Shown here: positions 1 to 9,449 of the stretch, piece after piece
Layout: each line of letters starts with the position of its first letter
How positions within the stretch are numbered: the stretch's first letter is position 1
Source of the DNA: Rhodovulum tesquicola
Lineage (GTDB): Bacteria; Pseudomonadota; Alphaproteobacteria; Rhodobacterales; Rhodobacteraceae
NCBI RefSeq assembly: GCF_024128855.1
Contig: NZ_JAMYDV010000001.1
Location: 352,972-416,971, forward strand
Direction: 5' to 3'
DNA: 64,000 nucleotides
Made by a program: the position numbers and the translations under genes
Notes under the pieces: model-generated
What the model saw: only the letters and a program-made list of their open reading frames with translations
Database searches by the model: none
What the model was told of the DNA's origin: nothing

Positions 1-1180
1 CGTACTCGGTCAGCACCTCGATCTCCTCCTCGACGGCCTCCCGTTCGGCCCGCAGATATTTGGCAACTGCCCCCCGCAATCCCGGATCCGCGATCCAGTG
101 CAACGAGTTGGTCGCCACCGGCAAATACCCCCGCGCCAGCTTATGCGCCCCCTGCGCCCCCGCCTCGACGGTGGCAAGGCCCCGGGCGATGGCATGGTCG
201 ATGGCCTGATAATAGCACAGTTCGAAATGCAGGCAGGGGTGGTCCTCGATGCAGCCCCAGTAGCGCCCGTAAAGCCTTTTGCGGCCAATGAAATTCAGCG
301 CCCCGGCCACGGGTCGGCCGTCGCGTTCGGCCAGCACCAGCAGCATGTCGTCGCGCAGCGTTTCCTGTGCGTGGTCAAAGAAGGCGCGCGTCAGGTAGGG
401 GGTGCCCCATTTGCGCGCGCCGGTGTCCTGGTAGAAGCGCCAGAACGCGTCCCAATGCTCGGGCCGGATCGCGTCGCCCGCATAGTGGCGAATTTCTCCG
501 CCAAAACCCTGCGCCGTCGCGCGTTCCTTGCGGATATTCTTGCGCTTGCGCGACGAGAGGTCGGCGAGGAAGGCATCGAAATCGGCATAACCGCGGTTTT
601 CCCAGTGGAATTGCTGGGTGACGCGGTGCATCAGGCCCATTTCGGCCCCGGCCATCGCCTCGGCCTCGGTGCAGAAGGTGACATGGACCGAGGACAGCCG
701 GTTGCGCGCCGCCAGTTCCACCGCGCCCTGCACCAGCGCCGCCATGCCCGTGTGTCCCGCCTCGGGACGCACCAGCAAGCGCCGCCCCGTCGCGGGGGTG
801 AAGGGCACGGCGATCTGAAGCTTGGGATAATAGCGCCCGCCCGCCCGGTCATAGGCATGGGCCCAGTTGTGGTCGAAGATGTATTCGCCCTGGCTGTGGG
901 TCTTGGCGTAAAGCGGCGCGACGGCAAGGATCGTGCCGCGCTGCCGGGCCACCAGATACTGGGGATGCCAGCCGGTGCCGGGGCCGACCGAGCCGCTGTC
1001 TTCCAGCGCCTTCAGGAAGCGATGGGTGGTGAACGGATCCTCTGGCCGCCCGCCATCCCCGGTTTCGGGGCAGGCGCAGGCATCCCATTCGGCCGGGGCG
1101 ATCTGCGAGAGCGAGGACACGACCTCGATCTCGATCCGCGCCTCTTCGGTCTGCACGGTGTCAAGCTGCCCTTCGGCCAT
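1..1180 (-). CDS. GNAT-fold protein of COG3146 (DUF482), C-terminus beyond window
   Basis: The reading frame is open from the ATG at 1180 down to base 1, so at least 393 residues are present and the C-terminus is missing. Features matching the COG3146 family (predicted peptidoglycan-related acyltransferases of the FemAB/GNAT type) include a stretch reading SRKRKNIRKERATAQG in the middle, and further on LNFIGRKRLYGRYWGC and HFELCYYQAIDHAI. No signal peptide or membrane segment is visible, so it is probably cytoplasmic. It is the last of three same-strand genes (RidA, GDPD, this one); the gap to the GDPD gene is 47 bp. The acyl acceptor is not known for this family and cannot be read from the sequence. 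Confidence 0.85.
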   Translation of the reverse strand, partial: MAEGQLDTVQTEEARIEIEVVSSLSQIAPAEWDACACPETGDGGRPEDPFTTHRFLKALEDSGSVGPGTGWHPQYLVARQRGTILAVAPLYAKTHSQGEYIFDHNWAHAYDRAGGRYYPKLQIAVPFTPATGRRLLVRPEAGHTGMAALVQGAVELAARNRLSSVHVTFCTEAEAMAGAEMGLMHRVTQQFHWENRGYADFDAFLADLSSRKRKNIRKERATAQGFGGEIRHYAGDAIRPEHWDAFWRFYQDTGARKWGTPYLTRAFFDHAQETLRDDMLLVLAERDGRPVAGALNFIGRKRLYGRYWGCIEDHPCLHFELCYYQAIDHAIARGLATVEAGAQGAHKLARGYLPVATNSLHWIADPGLRGAVAKYLRAEREAVEEEIEVLTEY

Positions 1181-1227
1181 GCGCGCCCTCCTGTCCGCCC
1201 GATCAGATGGGCCGGGCCGGGCGCGGG

Positions 1228-1998
1228 TCAAGCGGCGGGGTGGGTCGCGGCGTAGCCCTCGAAGGTGACGTTCTGCGCAAGCGACCGGGCGATGGCCTCG
1301 TCCTGCGGGCTGCGGATCGTCCAGCACAGGATGGCGGCGCCCTGGGCGCGCAATTCGGCCACCCGCGGCCGGGCCAGATCCGACCAGCGATGCGAGATGA
1401 ACGTGGCGCCGACGCGGTCGAAATCGGGGATTTCCCGCAGCAGCTTGCGCACCGGGCCGGGCAGGCCGGGCCAGCTCGGCCGCTTGTAGGCGCAGGTGGT
1501 GATCCCGCGGGGAATGTCGGGCGCGGCCTCGGCCAGCGCGGCGACCGAATGGGGATTGAAGGACATCACCGCCACCGGCCCGTCATAGCCTGCCAGCGCG
1601 CGGGCGACGGCGCGTTCCAGCGCGCCCACCTCGCGGCCCATGGCGCCGTCCTGATCCTTGATCTCGATCAGCACGGGCACCCGGCCTGCAACCTCGTCCA
1701 GAACCTCGTCCAGCGTGGGGATCGCGCTTGCGCCGCCCAGCAACGGGAACTCGCGCAGTTCGGCCCGGCTGCGCTGGCGGATCGGGCCGGTGCCGCCGGT
1801 CAGCCGCTTGAGGTCATAGTCGTGGAACACCATCGCCGCCCCGTCCGACGAAGGCTGGATGTCGATCTCGATGCCATAGCCCGCCGCCAAGGCGGCGCGC
1901 ACGGCTTCCATCGAGTTCTCGGGACGGCCTGCGCAGCGGTCGTGGAAGGCGCGATGGGCGATGGGCGTGTCCAGGAACGCGCGCGGCAGGGCGGTCAT
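1228..1998 (-). CDS. Glycerophosphodiester phosphodiesterase family protein
   Basis: 256 residues, a typical length for a soluble GDPD. The N-terminal IAHRAFHDRCAGRPENS carries the HR...EN catalytic/metal signature, and EIDIQPSSDGAAMVFHD carries the acidic and second histidine residues of the TIM-barrel active site. It is predicted to hydrolyse glycerophosphodiesters to glycerol-3-phosphate and an alcohol. There is no signal peptide, so a cytoplasmic UgpQ-like role is likely. Its ATG overlaps the stop codon of the upstream RidA gene by 4 bp, implying translational coupling. Substrate preference is not readable. Confidence 0.9.
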   Translation of the reverse strand: MTALPRAFLDTPIAHRAFHDRCAGRPENSMEAVRAALAAGYGIEIDIQPSSDGAAMVFHDYDLKRLTGGTGPIRQRSRAELREFPLLGGASAIPTLDEVLDEVAGRVPVLIEIKDQDGAMGREVGALERAVARALAGYDGPVAVMSFNPHSVAALAEAAPDIPRGITTCAYKRPSWPGLPGPVRKLLREIPDFDRVGATFISHRWSDLARPRVAELRAQGAAILCWTIRSPQDEAIARSLAQNVTFEGYAATHPAA

Positions 1999-2459
1999 CG
2001 GATCTGGAAGATCCCCTCGATCTCGACCGCGACGCCAAAGGGCAGCGAGGCCGCGCTGACCGCCGAACGGGAATGCCGCCCGGCCTCGCCCAGCGCCTCG
2101 ACCAGGAAATCCGAGGCGCCGTTGATGACCTTGGGTTGGTCGCCGAAATCGGGCGTCGAGTTGACGAAGCCGGTCAGCTTGACCACCCGCACCAGCCGGT
2201 CGAGATCACCGCCGCAGGCCGCCTTGAGCTGCGACAGCAGGCTGATCGCACAGCTCCGCGCAGCCGCTGCGCCTGCGGGCACGTCCATGTCGGCGCCCAG
2301 CTTGCCGGTGATGAAGACGCCATCCGCCATCGAGATCTGGCCCGAGACGAAAACCAGATCGCCCGAGACCACATAAGGCACATAATTCGCCGCGGGCGCC
2401 GGGGCTTCGGGCAGGGTAACGCCAAGTTCGGCCAGCCGGGCCTCGTATCGTCCGCTCAT
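1995..2459 (-). CDS. RidA/YjgF-family protein
   Basis: 154 residues. The core YVVSGDLVFVSGQISMADG and the later VKLTGFVNSTPDFGDQPKV match the RidA (endoribonuclease L-PSP/YjgF) fold, specifically the longer subgroup with about 150 residues. RidA proper deaminates reactive enamine/imine intermediates of PLP enzymes; many paralogues of this longer subgroup have no assigned substrate. It is the first gene of the RidA-GDPD-GNAT set, overlapping the next gene by 4 bp, and is divergent from mlaA across about 145 bp that must contain both promoters. Confidence 0.88.
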   Translation of the reverse strand: MSGRYEARLAELGVTLPEAPAPAANYVPYVVSGDLVFVSGQISMADGVFITGKLGADMDVPAGAAAARSCAISLLSQLKAACGGDLDRLVRVVKLTGFVNSTPDFGDQPKVINGASDFLVEALGEAGRHSRSAVSAASLPFGVAVEIEGIFQIR

Positions 2460-2604
2460 GCGCTGTCTCCGGATCGTCTGTTTCCTGGGCGCGACGCTAC
2501 AGCCGCGCCCGGGCGGGCGAAACCGAAAAATGAACGTATCGCGGGCGTGGCCTTGCCCCTTGTGATCCGCCGCGTGGCATGGTTCGGTAACGATATTCGT
2601 TCAT

Positions 2605-3381
2605 GTGTTGCGGATGCTGCCCTTGTCCCCCTTCGCCAAGCCCCTGTCCCGACGGTTCGTGCCTGCGGTCGCGCTGGTCCTTCTGGCCGGGTGTGCCGCG
2701 CCCATCCCCAACGGGATTTCCGACCCGCACGAGGCGCAGAACCGCGCCGTGCATCGGGGCAATATCGCGCTGGACCGGACTGTCGTCCGCCCGGCTGCCA
2801 TGGCCTATGGCCGAACCGTTCCGGGGCCGGTGCGCACAGGCATCGGCAATTTCGCCTCGAACCTGGCCTTGCCGGGGGCGGTCATCAACAGCCTGTTGCA
2901 GCTTCGTCCCGGCGACGCGGCGCAGAACACCACGCGCTTCCTCGTCAATTCCACCATCGGAATGGGCGGGCTTCTGGACCCCGCGACCCCGATGGGGGCG
3001 GCGCGGATCGACACCGGCTTTGGCGAGACGCTTCATGTCTGGGGCGTGGCAGAGGGCAGTTACATTGAACTGCCGCTGCTCGGGCCATCGACCGGACGGG
3101 ATGCGCTGGGCAGCATCGTCGATATCGTCCTGAGCCCGACGACGACGCTGCCGCGTCCCGAACAGCGCGAGGGGGCGGCCGGTGTCGCGGTCCTTTCGCG
3201 GCTTGGAACGCGCTACGAGCGCTCGAACCTGATCGATTCGCTCCTATATGAAAGCGCAGACAGTTATGCGCAGACCCGCCAGACCTATCTGGAAAATCGC
3301 CGCTTCAATCTGCGCCGCGGTGCCGAGCCCGATTACTTCGACCCCTACGAGGACCCCTATGAAGACCCCGCTGCCCAATGA
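2605..3381 (+). CDS. mlaA: MlaA/VacJ-family outer-membrane lipoprotein
   Basis: 258 residues from a GTG start; an in-frame ATG nine bases later is equally possible, and neither has a clear ribosome site. A signal sequence ends in a lipobox (LVLLAGC, Cys near residue 30). The mature part has the MlaA hallmarks DPHEAQNRAVH, GNFASNLALPGAVINSLLQ and FLVNSTIGMGGLLDPAT. MlaA sits in the outer membrane with porins and removes mislocalised phospholipid from the outer leaflet, passing it to MlaC. The tail is rich in Asp, Pro and Tyr (YFDPYEDPYEDP). The next gene, mlaC, starts inside this one. Confidence 0.93.
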   Translation: MLRMLPLSPFAKPLSRRFVPAVALVLLAGCAAPIPNGISDPHEAQNRAVHRGNIALDRTVVRPAAMAYGRTVPGPVRTGIGNFASNLALPGAVINSLLQLRPGDAAQNTTRFLVNSTIGMGGLLDPATPMGAARIDTGFGETLHVWGVAEGSYIELPLLGPSTGRDALGSIVDIVLSPTTTLPRPEQREGAAGVAVLSRLGTRYERSNLIDSLLYESADSYAQTRQTYLENRRFNLRRGAEPDYFDPYEDPYEDPAAQ

Positions 3382-3976
3382 TCCCGCCCGACGCGCCCTG
3401 CTGGCTTGCGCCCTTGCCACGGGCGCCACGCTTGCCTTGCCGGGTGCAGCGCGTGCGCTGACCGAGGCCGAGGCTTCGCAGTTGATCGACCAGGTGGTGG
3501 GCGACATCAACCGGGTGATCAATTCCGGCCGTTCGGAAGCGCAGATGCTGCCAGAGTTCGAGCGGATCTTCGCCCGCTATGCCGACGTGCCGATCATCGC
3601 GCGGTCTGCGCTGGGAGTGGCGGCGCGTTCGGCCTCTGCGGCGCAGATGCGCGCCTTTACCGAGGCGTTCCAGGGCTACATGTCGCGCAAGTATGGCCGC
3701 CGGTTCCGCGAGTTCATCGGCGGCGAACTTATCGTGCGCGAGGCAAGGCCGTTCCGCGATTTCTACGAGGTCCGGACGACGGCGGCGCTGCGCGGGCAGG
3801 CGCCGTTCGAGGTGGTTTTCCTGGTCTCGGGCCGCTCGGGGCGCAACCTGTTCTTCAACATCTTCATCGAGGGCGTGAACATGCTGGCCACCGAGCGCAC
3901 CGAGATCGGCGCGCTGCTGGATCAGCGCCGCGGCAATCTGGATACGCTGATCGCCGATCTGCGGCGGATGGGCTGA
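3359..3976 (+). CDS. mlaC: MlaC-type periplasmic phospholipid-binding protein
   Basis: 205 residues from the ATG at 3359, which overlaps the end of mlaA by 23 bp; a longer in-frame extension upstream lies inside mlaA and lacks a signal peptide, so it was not used. The N-terminus NDPARRALLACALATGATL followed by AARALT looks like an export signal. The body (RSALGVAARSASAAQMRAF, YMSRKYGRRFREFIGGEL, GVNMLATERTEIGALL) matches the MlaC/Ttg2D family, which shuttles phospholipid between MlaA and the inner-membrane MlaFEDB transporter. The inner-membrane genes are not in this window. Confidence 0.9.
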   Translation: MKTPLPNDPARRALLACALATGATLALPGAARALTEAEASQLIDQVVGDINRVINSGRSEAQMLPEFERIFARYADVPIIARSALGVAARSASAAQMRAFTEAFQGYMSRKYGRRFREFIGGELIVREARPFRDFYEVRTTAALRGQAPFEVVFLVSGRSGRNLFFNIFIEGVNMLATERTEIGALLDQRRGNLDTLIADLRRMG

Positions 3977-3992
3977 GGCGCGGCGCGCCTCA
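3974..3992. terminator. Hairpin shared by convergent mlaC and PBP genes
   Basis: A perfect 8-bp stem (TGAGGCGC / GCGCCTCA) with a 3-base loop. The left arm begins with the TGA of mlaC and the right arm ends with the reverse complement of the TGA of the opposing PBP gene, so the two stop codons pair with one another. There is no T-run on either side, so termination efficiency is uncertain. Confidence 0.4.
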
Positions 3993-6191
3993 GTTGCGGC
4001 CGCCGCCCAGGATCGTGCCCAGCACCTCCAGCAGGATGCGTTCGGCCACGTCGCCGGCGCTTTCGCGCGGCGGGTTCGGGCCACGCTGGCCATAGCCCTC
4101 GCCCGAGGAATAGGTCTCGCCCGGGTAGTTGTACTCGGGCGCGGGTGGCTCGGGCACCAGCATCGGCAGCGGCCGCGGCGTCAGCCCCTGATGCACCCGC
4201 ACCATCGCCTCGCGCCAGATCTCGGCCGGCAGGCCGCCGCCCGTGACGCCGGTCATCGGCGTGTTGTCGTCATAGCCCATCCAGACGCCGGCTACATACT
4301 CGGCGGTGAAGCCGATGAACCAGGCATCGCGTACCGCCGAGGTGGTGCCGGTCTTGCCTGCCGCCTGCCAGCCCGGAATCCTGGCGCGCTGTCCGGTGCC
4401 CGACTCGATCACCTGGTGCATCATGTAGACGAGGCTTTGTGCGGCGTCCTGGGAGATCACGCGCTCGCCCATGCCGCCTGCCTTGTCCATGAGGACATCG
4501 CGCTCGCCCTTCAGGCGCAGATCAAGCAGACCATAGGGCGTCACGCTGGAGCCGCCGTTCAGGATGCCCGCATAGGCCCCCGTCATCTCGATCAGCGTCG
4601 ATTCCGACGCGCCCAGCGCCAGCGCCGGGCCGAGCGCCAGATCGCTTTGCAGCCCGAAATCGGCGGCGATTTTGCGCACGTTCCCTCGGCCCATCTCCTC
4701 GGACACCTTGACCGCGGGGATGTTGTAGGAATGTTTCAACGCCTCGGTCAGGGTGACGCGGCCGTGAAAGCGGCGGTCGAAATTTTCGGGCGAATAGGCC
4801 CCGGAACCGGGCACCCGGATCGTGATCGGTTCGTCCACGACCGTCGCATTGGGCGTATAGCCAAGGTCCAGCGCCGCCGCATAGACGAAGGGCTTGAAGG
4901 CCGAACCGGTCTGACGCAGCGCCATTGTGGCCCGGTTGAAGCCCCCGATCGAGGTCTGCCGCCCGCCGACCATCGCCCGCACCGCGCCATCGGCCGACAT
5001 CACCACGATCGCCGCCTCGGCCTTTGAACCGGGCTTGAGCTTGGTCTCGAAGATCGTGGTCAGCGCATCTTCGGCGGCCTTTTGCAGACGCGGGTCGAAG
5101 GTGGTGCGGATGATCACGTCTTCGGTCGTGTCGCGGGTCAGGAAATCCGGTCCAGCGCTCATCACCCAATCGGCGAAATAGCCGCCCGACCGCGATTCCG
5201 CCGCCTGGGACAGCCGGGCGGGGTTCGCGCGGGCCTCGGCGGCCTCGCGCGCGGTCAGAAAGCCCTGCTGCTCCATCAGCCCAAGGATCAGGTTCGCGCG
5301 ATTGCGCGAGCGTTCCAGATTGTTGGTCGGGGCATAGGTCGTCGGCGCCTTCAGCAGCCCCGCCAGCATCGCCGCCTCGGACGGCGTGACCGTATTCGCC
5401 GACTTGCCGAAATAGCGCTGCGCCGCGGCCTCGAAGCCGCGGGCGCCCGCGCCCAGATAGGCGCGGTTGAGATAGATCGTAAGGATCTCGTCCTTGGTAT
5501 AGCGCGCCTCCATCGCCATCGCATAGACCGCCTCCTTGGCCTTTCTGCTCAGGGTGGTGCGACGGCAGTCGGCCTCGTAGGCGGCTTCGGTTTTCCACTC
5601 CCGGGCGTCGTAGGGCACGCCCAGGCAGAGAAGTTTCGCGGTCTGCTGGGTGATGGTCGAGCCGCCATGACCCGAGAACGGCCCGCGCCCTTCGGACATG
5701 TTGATGCGGACCGCGCCCGCGATGCCCAGCGGGTCAAGGCCGAAATGTCGGTAGAACCGGCGGTCTTCGGTGGCGAGCACCGCGTTCTTCAGCGCGGGCG
5801 CGACCGTTGCCGCGGTGATCTGGCCGCCGAACTGCTCGCCCCGCCAGGCAAAGACCTGCCCGTCGCGGTCCAGCAGCGTGACCGAACCGCGGTTGCGCCC
5901 GTCGAGCAGCGCAGAGACCGGGGACAACTGGACGTAGAAATACAGCACAGCAAGCCCGACCGCGACCGTGCCCATCAACGCGATCCGCGACCCGATCTTC
6001 CAGAACAGCCCCACGATCCAGCCGATGATGCCCGTGAAGAACGCGACCACCGGGTTGCCGCGCCGCCGGGACGTGCGTCCTCGCCCGCCGCTTGACTTGC
6101 GCCGGGTCGCGGCGGTCTTTTTCGCTGTCGCCTTGCGCGGGGTGCGCCGTTCCGCCACCAGCGGGGGTTTTCTCCGGCCCGTGCTGCTCAT
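3990..6191 (-). CDS. Class A penicillin-binding protein (PBP1a family)
   Basis: 733 residues from the ATG at 6191; the frame stays open upstream but that part has no PBP character. Order of parts: a basic cytoplasmic tail (1-45), a membrane anchor (about 46-88), a GT51 glycosyltransferase (EDRRFYRHFG at 142-151, GGSTITQQTAK at 176-186) and a transpeptidase with SAFK (430-433), SYN (488-490) and KTGTT (613-617). All catalytic motifs are intact, so it should polymerise and cross-link peptidoglycan at the inner membrane. The C-terminal tail is rich in Pro, Glu and Gly. Divergent from glnK. Which PBP1 paralogue it is cannot be decided without the rest of the genome. Confidence 0.93.
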   Translation of the reverse strand: MSSTGRRKPPLVAERRTPRKATAKKTAATRRKSSGGRGRTSRRRGNPVVAFFTGIIGWIVGLFWKIGSRIALMGTVAVGLAVLYFYVQLSPVSALLDGRNRGSVTLLDRDGQVFAWRGEQFGGQITAATVAPALKNAVLATEDRRFYRHFGLDPLGIAGAVRINMSEGRGPFSGHGGSTITQQTAKLLCLGVPYDAREWKTEAAYEADCRRTTLSRKAKEAVYAMAMEARYTKDEILTIYLNRAYLGAGARGFEAAAQRYFGKSANTVTPSEAAMLAGLLKAPTTYAPTNNLERSRNRANLILGLMEQQGFLTAREAAEARANPARLSQAAESRSGGYFADWVMSAGPDFLTRDTTEDVIIRTTFDPRLQKAAEDALTTIFETKLKPGSKAEAAIVVMSADGAVRAMVGGRQTSIGGFNRATMALRQTGSAFKPFVYAAALDLGYTPNATVVDEPITIRVPGSGAYSPENFDRRFHGRVTLTEALKHSYNIPAVKVSEEMGRGNVRKIAADFGLQSDLALGPALALGASESTLIEMTGAYAGILNGGSSVTPYGLLDLRLKGERDVLMDKAGGMGERVISQDAAQSLVYMMHQVIESGTGQRARIPGWQAAGKTGTTSAVRDAWFIGFTAEYVAGVWMGYDDNTPMTGVTGGGLPAEIWREAMVRVHQGLTPRPLPMLVPEPPAPEYNYPGETYSSGEGYGQRGPNPPRESAGDVAERILLEVLGTILGGGRN

Positions 6192-6286
6192 GTCCGTTCC
6201 GAGTGTTCTGCCTGCCTCGCGGCACCATACCCCGGCGATGGTGGAATGTGGAGTTCCCAGGTGCTCACGTTTTCGGCTTTCTTGCC

Positions 6287-6321
6287 TGCACAAAAAAAAG
6301 GCGTCAACGCCTTTCTGTGCA
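6287..6321 (-). terminator. Bulged inverted repeat with T8 tract on the minus strand
   Basis: Within the 258-bp gap between the PBP and glnK starts. The inner stem is AAAGGCG (6297-6303) / CGCCTTT (6308-6314) with loop TCAA; outer arms TGCACA (6287-6292) and TGTGCA (6316-6321) also pair, with unequal bulges. Read on the minus strand the inner hairpin is followed by eight T residues, the form of an intrinsic terminator. It lies about 100 bases upstream of the PBP start codon, so it is either a leader attenuator for that gene or stops transcription arriving from the right. The rest of the gap shows two further TGTGCAAAAA copies but no certain promoter. Confidence 0.45.
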
Positions 6322-6449
6322 AAAAATGTGCAAAAATCACTGTCTGGGGCGTGCCGGGCGGCTGCGATTCCTTGTCTGCCCGGCGGCTCCGGCCCCTCCT
6401 TGCCCCATTGCTCCCGCAGGGCCTCCTGCCAAACCGGAAGGGTCATGAC

Positions 6450-6788
6450 GTGAAACTGATCATTGCTGCAATCAAGCCGTTCAAGCTGGAGGAGGTGAGG
6501 GAAGCGCTCACCACCATCGGCGTGCGCGGCATGATGGTGACCGAGATCAAGGGCTTCGGCTCTCAGTCCGGCCACACGGAAATCTACCGCGGCGCGGAAT
6601 ACGCCGTGAACTTCGTGCCCAAGGTCAAGCTCGAGATCGTCGTGCCGTCGGCGATGGCCGATCAGGTCGTCGAGACGATCGCGAAGACTGCGAAGACCGA
6701 CAAGATCGGAGACGGGAAGATTTTCGTCCTCGACGTGAACCAGGCCGTCCGCGTGCGCACGGGCGAAACCAACGAAGACGCGATCTGA
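6450..6788 (+). CDS. glnK: Nitrogen regulatory protein PII (GlnK)
   Basis: 112 residues from a GTG start preceded by GGAAGGG at a usual distance. Full-length PII: IIAAIKPFKLEEVREAL at the N-terminus, the T-loop GHTEIYRGAEYAVNF with the uridylylation site Tyr51, and the C-terminal GDGKIFVLDVNQAVRVRTGE. It senses 2-oxoglutarate/ATP/ADP and, when unmodified, plugs the ammonium channel AmtB. It lies 35 bp upstream of amtB, the classic glnK-amtB pairing, normally induced by NtrC under nitrogen limitation. No convincing sigma-54 (-24/-12) promoter was found in the upstream gap. Confidence 0.96.
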   Translation: MKLIIAAIKPFKLEEVREALTTIGVRGMMVTEIKGFGSQSGHTEIYRGAEYAVNFVPKVKLEIVVPSAMADQVVETIAKTAKTDKIGDGKIFVLDVNQAVRVRTGETNEDAI

Positions 6789-6823
6789 GCGCCACGACGA
6801 TCCTCACGAAAGGACCAAGAGAA

Positions 6824-8194
<1,371 letters not shown>

Positions 8195-8217
8195 TCGCCG
8201 GAGCCCTGAAAACCGAA

Positions 8218-8243
8218 GGCCCGGGCGATCCGCCCGGGCCTTT
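8218..8243 (+). terminator. Intrinsic terminator after amtB
   Basis: A perfect 10-bp stem (GGCCCGGGCG / CGCCCGGGCC) with the 3-base loop ATC, followed by TTT. It lies between the convergent amtB and aminotransferase genes; on the minus strand the stem is followed by TTCGGTT, so weak bidirectional use is possible. Confidence 0.85.
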
Positions 8244-8264
8244 CCCGTTCCGCCGCCGCCCCGG

Positions 8265-9449
8265 TCAGAGCCCGGCCGCCAGCATCGCCCGGGCCACGCG
8301 CGGGATATTCGCCTCGGACAGGCCCGCGACGTTCATCCGCCCGTCGCCGATCACATAGACCCCATGGGCATCGCGCATCGCGGCCACCTGCTCGGGCGTT
8401 GCGCCGATCAGCGAGAACATGCCCTTCTGCGCCGCCAGATAGGCGAAGCGGTCCGAGCCGCTGATCTCGCGCAGCGTGTCGGCAAGACTTGCGCGCAAGC
8501 CTTCCATCCGGGCGCGCATCGCGTCGAGTTCGGCCAGCCAGTCCGCCCGCAACGCCGCGTCGGTCAGGATGTCGGTGACCACGCGCGCACCGTGATCGGG
8601 CGGGAAGGCATAGGTCTGGCGGTTCAGGTTCGACAGGTTCCCCCGCGCCAGCGTCGCGGTCGCCGCATCGCCCGCCAGGGCCAGGATTGCGCCCACCCGT
8701 TCGCGGTAAAGCCCGAAATTCTTGGACCCGCTGACCGCGATCAGCATCTCCGGCAACCGCCCGACCAGCATCCGCAGCCCCGCGGCATCCGCCTCGACGC
8801 CCGCGCCGAAGCCCAGATAGGCCAGATCGACCAGCGCCAGCGCGCCGGTCCGTTCCAGAACGACCGCCACATCCGCCCAATCGGCCAGGGTCAGGTCGGC
8901 GCCCGTGGGATTGTGGCAGCAGCCATGCAGGATCACCACATCGCCCGGCCCCGCACGTTCCAGATCGGCCAGCATCCCGGCCCGGTCGAGCCCCCGCGAG
9001 GCCGCGTCGTAATAGCGGTAGTCCACCTGTTCGAATCCCAGATGGCCCACGATGGCGGCATGGTTCGGCCAACTCGGATCGGGGATGAAGACCCGCGCGC
9101 CGGGATTGGCCAGCCGCACGAGATCCAGCGCGATCCGAACCGCGCCGGTTCCGCCCGGCGTCGCCACCGCGGCCACCCGCTCGGCGCCAACCGCCTCGCC
9201 CAGCACCAGCAGGCGCACCGCGTCCAGAAAACCGGGATCGCCCTCGATCCCGACATAGCCCTTGCTCTGCTGGCCCTGCCACAGCCGTTCCTCGGCCGCC
9301 TTGACCGCGGGCATCACCGGCGTCGCGCCCGCTGCATCGCGATAGACGCCCACGCCAAGGTCGATCTTCTCGGCGCGCGGATCGGCGCGGAAAGCCTGCA
9401 TCAGGCCGATGATCTTGTCGGGAGCCTGGGGAGAAAGACGGTTCAGCAT
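8265..9449 (-). CDS. Aspartate/aromatic aminotransferase (class I, PLP)
   Basis: 394 residues from the ATG at 9449. Class I aminotransferase of the AspC/TyrB subgroup: LGVGVYRDAAGATPVMPAV at the N-terminus, GGTGAVRIA, HGCCHNPTGADL, the PLP lysine in SGSKNFGLYRERVG (Lys243) and an intact C-terminal arginine region. It transfers amino groups between aspartate or aromatic amino acids and 2-oxoglutarate. Its start overlaps the end of the upstream sulfurtransferase gene by 7 bp. Together with that enzyme it could degrade cysteine: transamination to 3-mercaptopyruvate, then sulfur transfer. That pairing is inference from gene order. Confidence 0.92.
   Translation of the reverse strand: MLNRLSPQAPDKIIGLMQAFRADPRAEKIDLGVGVYRDAAGATPVMPAVKAAEERLWQGQQSKGYVGIEGDPGFLDAVRLLVLGEAVGAERVAAVATPGGTGAVRIALDLVRLANPGARVFIPDPSWPNHAAIVGHLGFEQVDYRYYDAASRGLDRAGMLADLERAGPGDVVILHGCCHNPTGADLTLADWADVAVVLERTGALALVDLAYLGFGAGVEADAAGLRMLVGRLPEMLIAVSGSKNFGLYRERVGAILALAGDAATATLARGNLSNLNRQTYAFPPDHGARVVTDILTDAALRADWLAELDAMRARMEGLRASLADTLREISGSDRFAYLAAQKGMFSLIGATPEQVAAMRDAHGVYVIGDGRMNVAGLSEANIPRVARAMLAAGL

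Noticed and set aside
9025-9045. TTCGAATCC, like a tRNA T-loop
   Set aside because: It lies inside the aminotransferase coding sequence and no cloverleaf can be drawn around it.
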